Assembly: GCA_036399695.1 (NCBI GenBank)
Contig: DASWMP010000246.1
Location: forward strand, 1 to 14,194
DNA from: DASVEE01 sp036399695
GTDB lineage: Bacteria; Acidobacteriota; Thermoanaerobaculia; Gp7-AA8
Reading direction: 5' to 3'
DNA length: 14,194 nucleotides
The notes beneath the pieces are model-generated. The model did not search any database and was not told the origin of the DNA. It was given only the letters and a program-made list of their open reading frames with translations. How positions within the stretch are numbered: the first letter of the stretch is position 1; each line of letters starts with the position of its first letter. Below are positions 13,658 to 14,194 of this stretch, piece by piece. A program made the position numbers and the translations under genes.

Positions 13658-13684
13658 GTGGAGGACGGACAATCCTGTCCGTCT
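13658..13684. repeat. single dispersed hairpin, GGACGGACA type
   Basis: GTGGAGGACGGACA-ATCC-TGTCCGTC, an 8-bp stem in the same orientation as the left arm of the element at 1337-1448. It directly precedes the 43-bp tandem repeat array, 26 bp after the membrane-protein stop, and could cap that transcript. Confidence 0.8.
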
Positions 13685-13690
13685 TGACCT

Positions 13691-13861
13691 CCGCGGCAAG
13701 CACCGCGCTTGGCGCCGCAACCAAATTGAATTCCGCGGTAAGCACCCGTGCTTGGCGCCGCAACCAAATTGGCTGCCGCGGCGAGCATCCGTGCTTGGCG
13801 CCGAGATCAAATTGACTCCGGCGGTAAGCATCCGTGCTTGACGCGGAAATCAAGCTGGGTC
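13691..13861. repeat. 43-bp tandem repeat array, four copies
   Basis: Contiguous units begin at 13691 (42 nt), 13733, 13776 and 13819 (43 nt each). Each carries CCGCGG (or CGGCGG in copy 4), then a small hairpin such as AAGCA-CCCG-TGCTT, then GGCGCCG, then an A-rich ATCAAATTG-type tail. Copies differ at several positions, so the array is not recent. There are no spacers, so it is not CRISPR. The last copy overlaps the 3' end of the broken gene at 13850-14051. Overlapping reading frames in both directions are by-products of the repeats. Confidence 0.88.
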
Positions 13862-14051
13862 ATCGGTCTTGTTACGCAGCGCTTTACCCGCTCTCCGAAG
13901 CTCCGCCGCAAATCGTTGCAGCGCTTCGAGGTTTCCGGAGCCGCTCGTCGGGCGATCGTCGAAGGTTCTCCCGAAGAAGCGTCCGATCGACGCCTTTCTT
14001 GTAATGTTCGATCACCGGATCGGGCTCATCGACATCCGACAAGCGGTCCAC
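13850..14051 (-). pseudogene. small conserved helical protein gene broken by a +1 frameshift
   Basis: On the minus strand from GTG (14049-14051) the frame reads VDRLSDVDEPDPVIEHYKKG, then VDRTLLRENLRRSPDERLR. At GGAAACC (13930-13936) the frame is lost and ends at TAA (13884-13886). Dropping one A restores NLEALQRFAAELRRAGKALR and NKTDDPA to a TGA at 13850-13852, a coherent 66-residue helical protein. The pattern DPVIE-x-YK-x-x-VDRTLLRENL ... ERL-x-x-L-x-x-LQRFAEELRRAG matches a small conserved family I remember, often beside nucleotidyltransferase genes. TAGAAT lies 6 nt before the GTG, implying leaderless expression. The break may be real decay or a sequencing/assembly error in the AAA run. 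No partner gene lies downstream; the tandem repeat array does. Confidence 0.75.
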
Positions 14052-14057
14052 CAAACC

Positions 14058-14063
14058 ATTCTA
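14058..14063 (-). promoter_or_regulatory. predicted -10 box of the broken small gene
   Basis: TAGAAT (five of six to TATAAT) on the minus strand, exactly 6 nt before GTG at 14051. An intact leaderless-type promoter in front of a frameshifted frame suggests the break is recent or an artefact. The remaining bases to the window end (14064-14194) show no gene I can support. Confidence 0.45.
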
Positions 14064-14194
14064 CACACGCTGCGTTCGGTTCACCGAGACCGGTCAGGTG
14101 TGATGTGCCTCCGGCCAGTCGCCTGGATAGGAACAACGTTCTGGAAGACACCAGTTAGATCGTCAATGCGACACGGCCCTCGCAAGGCCAGACA

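Noticed and set aside
13461..13853. Reading frames through the 43-bp repeats on both strands as repeat proteins
   Set aside because: The repeating peptides (GKHPCLAP-like) arise from repeat DNA. The minus-strand frame also runs over the real membrane-protein gene.
13691..13861. Tandem repeats as a CRISPR array
   Set aside because: Units are directly contiguous with no unique spacers, copies are diverged, and no cas gene is near. The same applies to 10217-10332.
13930..13936. Programmed frameshift in the small gene
   Set aside because: GGAAACC lacks a full slippery heptamer and no downstream stimulatory structure or internal Shine-Dalgarno is evident; decay or read error is simpler, though not excluded.

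Overview
This is a GC-rich (roughly 65%) bacterial chromosomal window. It is densely packed with mostly ordinary metabolic and housekeeping genes on both strands. The content suggests an Acidobacteriota-like bacterium: a protein fusing an OmpR-type winged helix, a TolB/FlgO-like domain and TPRs; many starts without Shine-Dalgarno sites; and short palindromic repeats between genes. That placement is inference. No rRNA, tRNA, CRISPR, phage or transposase gene was seen.

Layout. 1-1239: minus-strand pair gluQ (glutamyl-Q tRNA(Asp) synthetase) then a YjdJ-type small acetyltransferase, ending at a perfect hairpin. 1240-1467: divergent spacer filled by a 112-bp inverted repeat reaching into the promoter of trmJ (1468-2166). 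2189-3189: minus-strand GNAT acetyltransferase then an NTF2/SnoaL-like protein. 3275-4342: minus-strand SAM methyltransferase with an N-terminal winged helix, divergent from the regulator-TPR gene at 4453-6069. 6093-6268: MITE-like inverted repeat. 6302-8096: an unrecognised protein closely followed by an Old Yellow Enzyme (NamA/YqjM type). 8107-9762: minus-strand GNAT and AI-2E-family membrane protein, 3 bp apart. 9906-10199: HU-family DNA-binding protein, followed by a 32-bp tandem repeat. 10340-11413: exported HEAT-like protein, divergent from a small cupin (11535-11906). 11969-12583: PaiB-type FMN-binding protein. 12696-13172: conserved hypothetical. 13288-13632: small membrane protein. 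13658-13861: a repeat hairpin plus four 43-bp tandem repeats. 13850-14051: a small minus-strand gene broken by one extra base.

How it works together. tRNA modification is represented twice (GluQ for queuosine-34 of tRNA-Asp, TrmJ for 2'-O-methylation at position 32), on either side of the 1240-1467 spacer. The remaining genes form short two-gene units rather than one pathway.

The most notable signals are not protein-coding. Eight starts have a TANNNT -10-like box exactly 6-7 nt upstream and no usable Shine-Dalgarno, which predicts leaderless transcription; other genes carry textbook Shine-Dalgarno sites. Six copies of a 20-22 nt hairpin show compensatory base-pair changes, so the fold itself appears conserved. 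I found no convincing new defence or biosynthetic system. The best leads are the leaderless promoter class, the covarying hairpin family and the decayed gene beside the tandem repeat.
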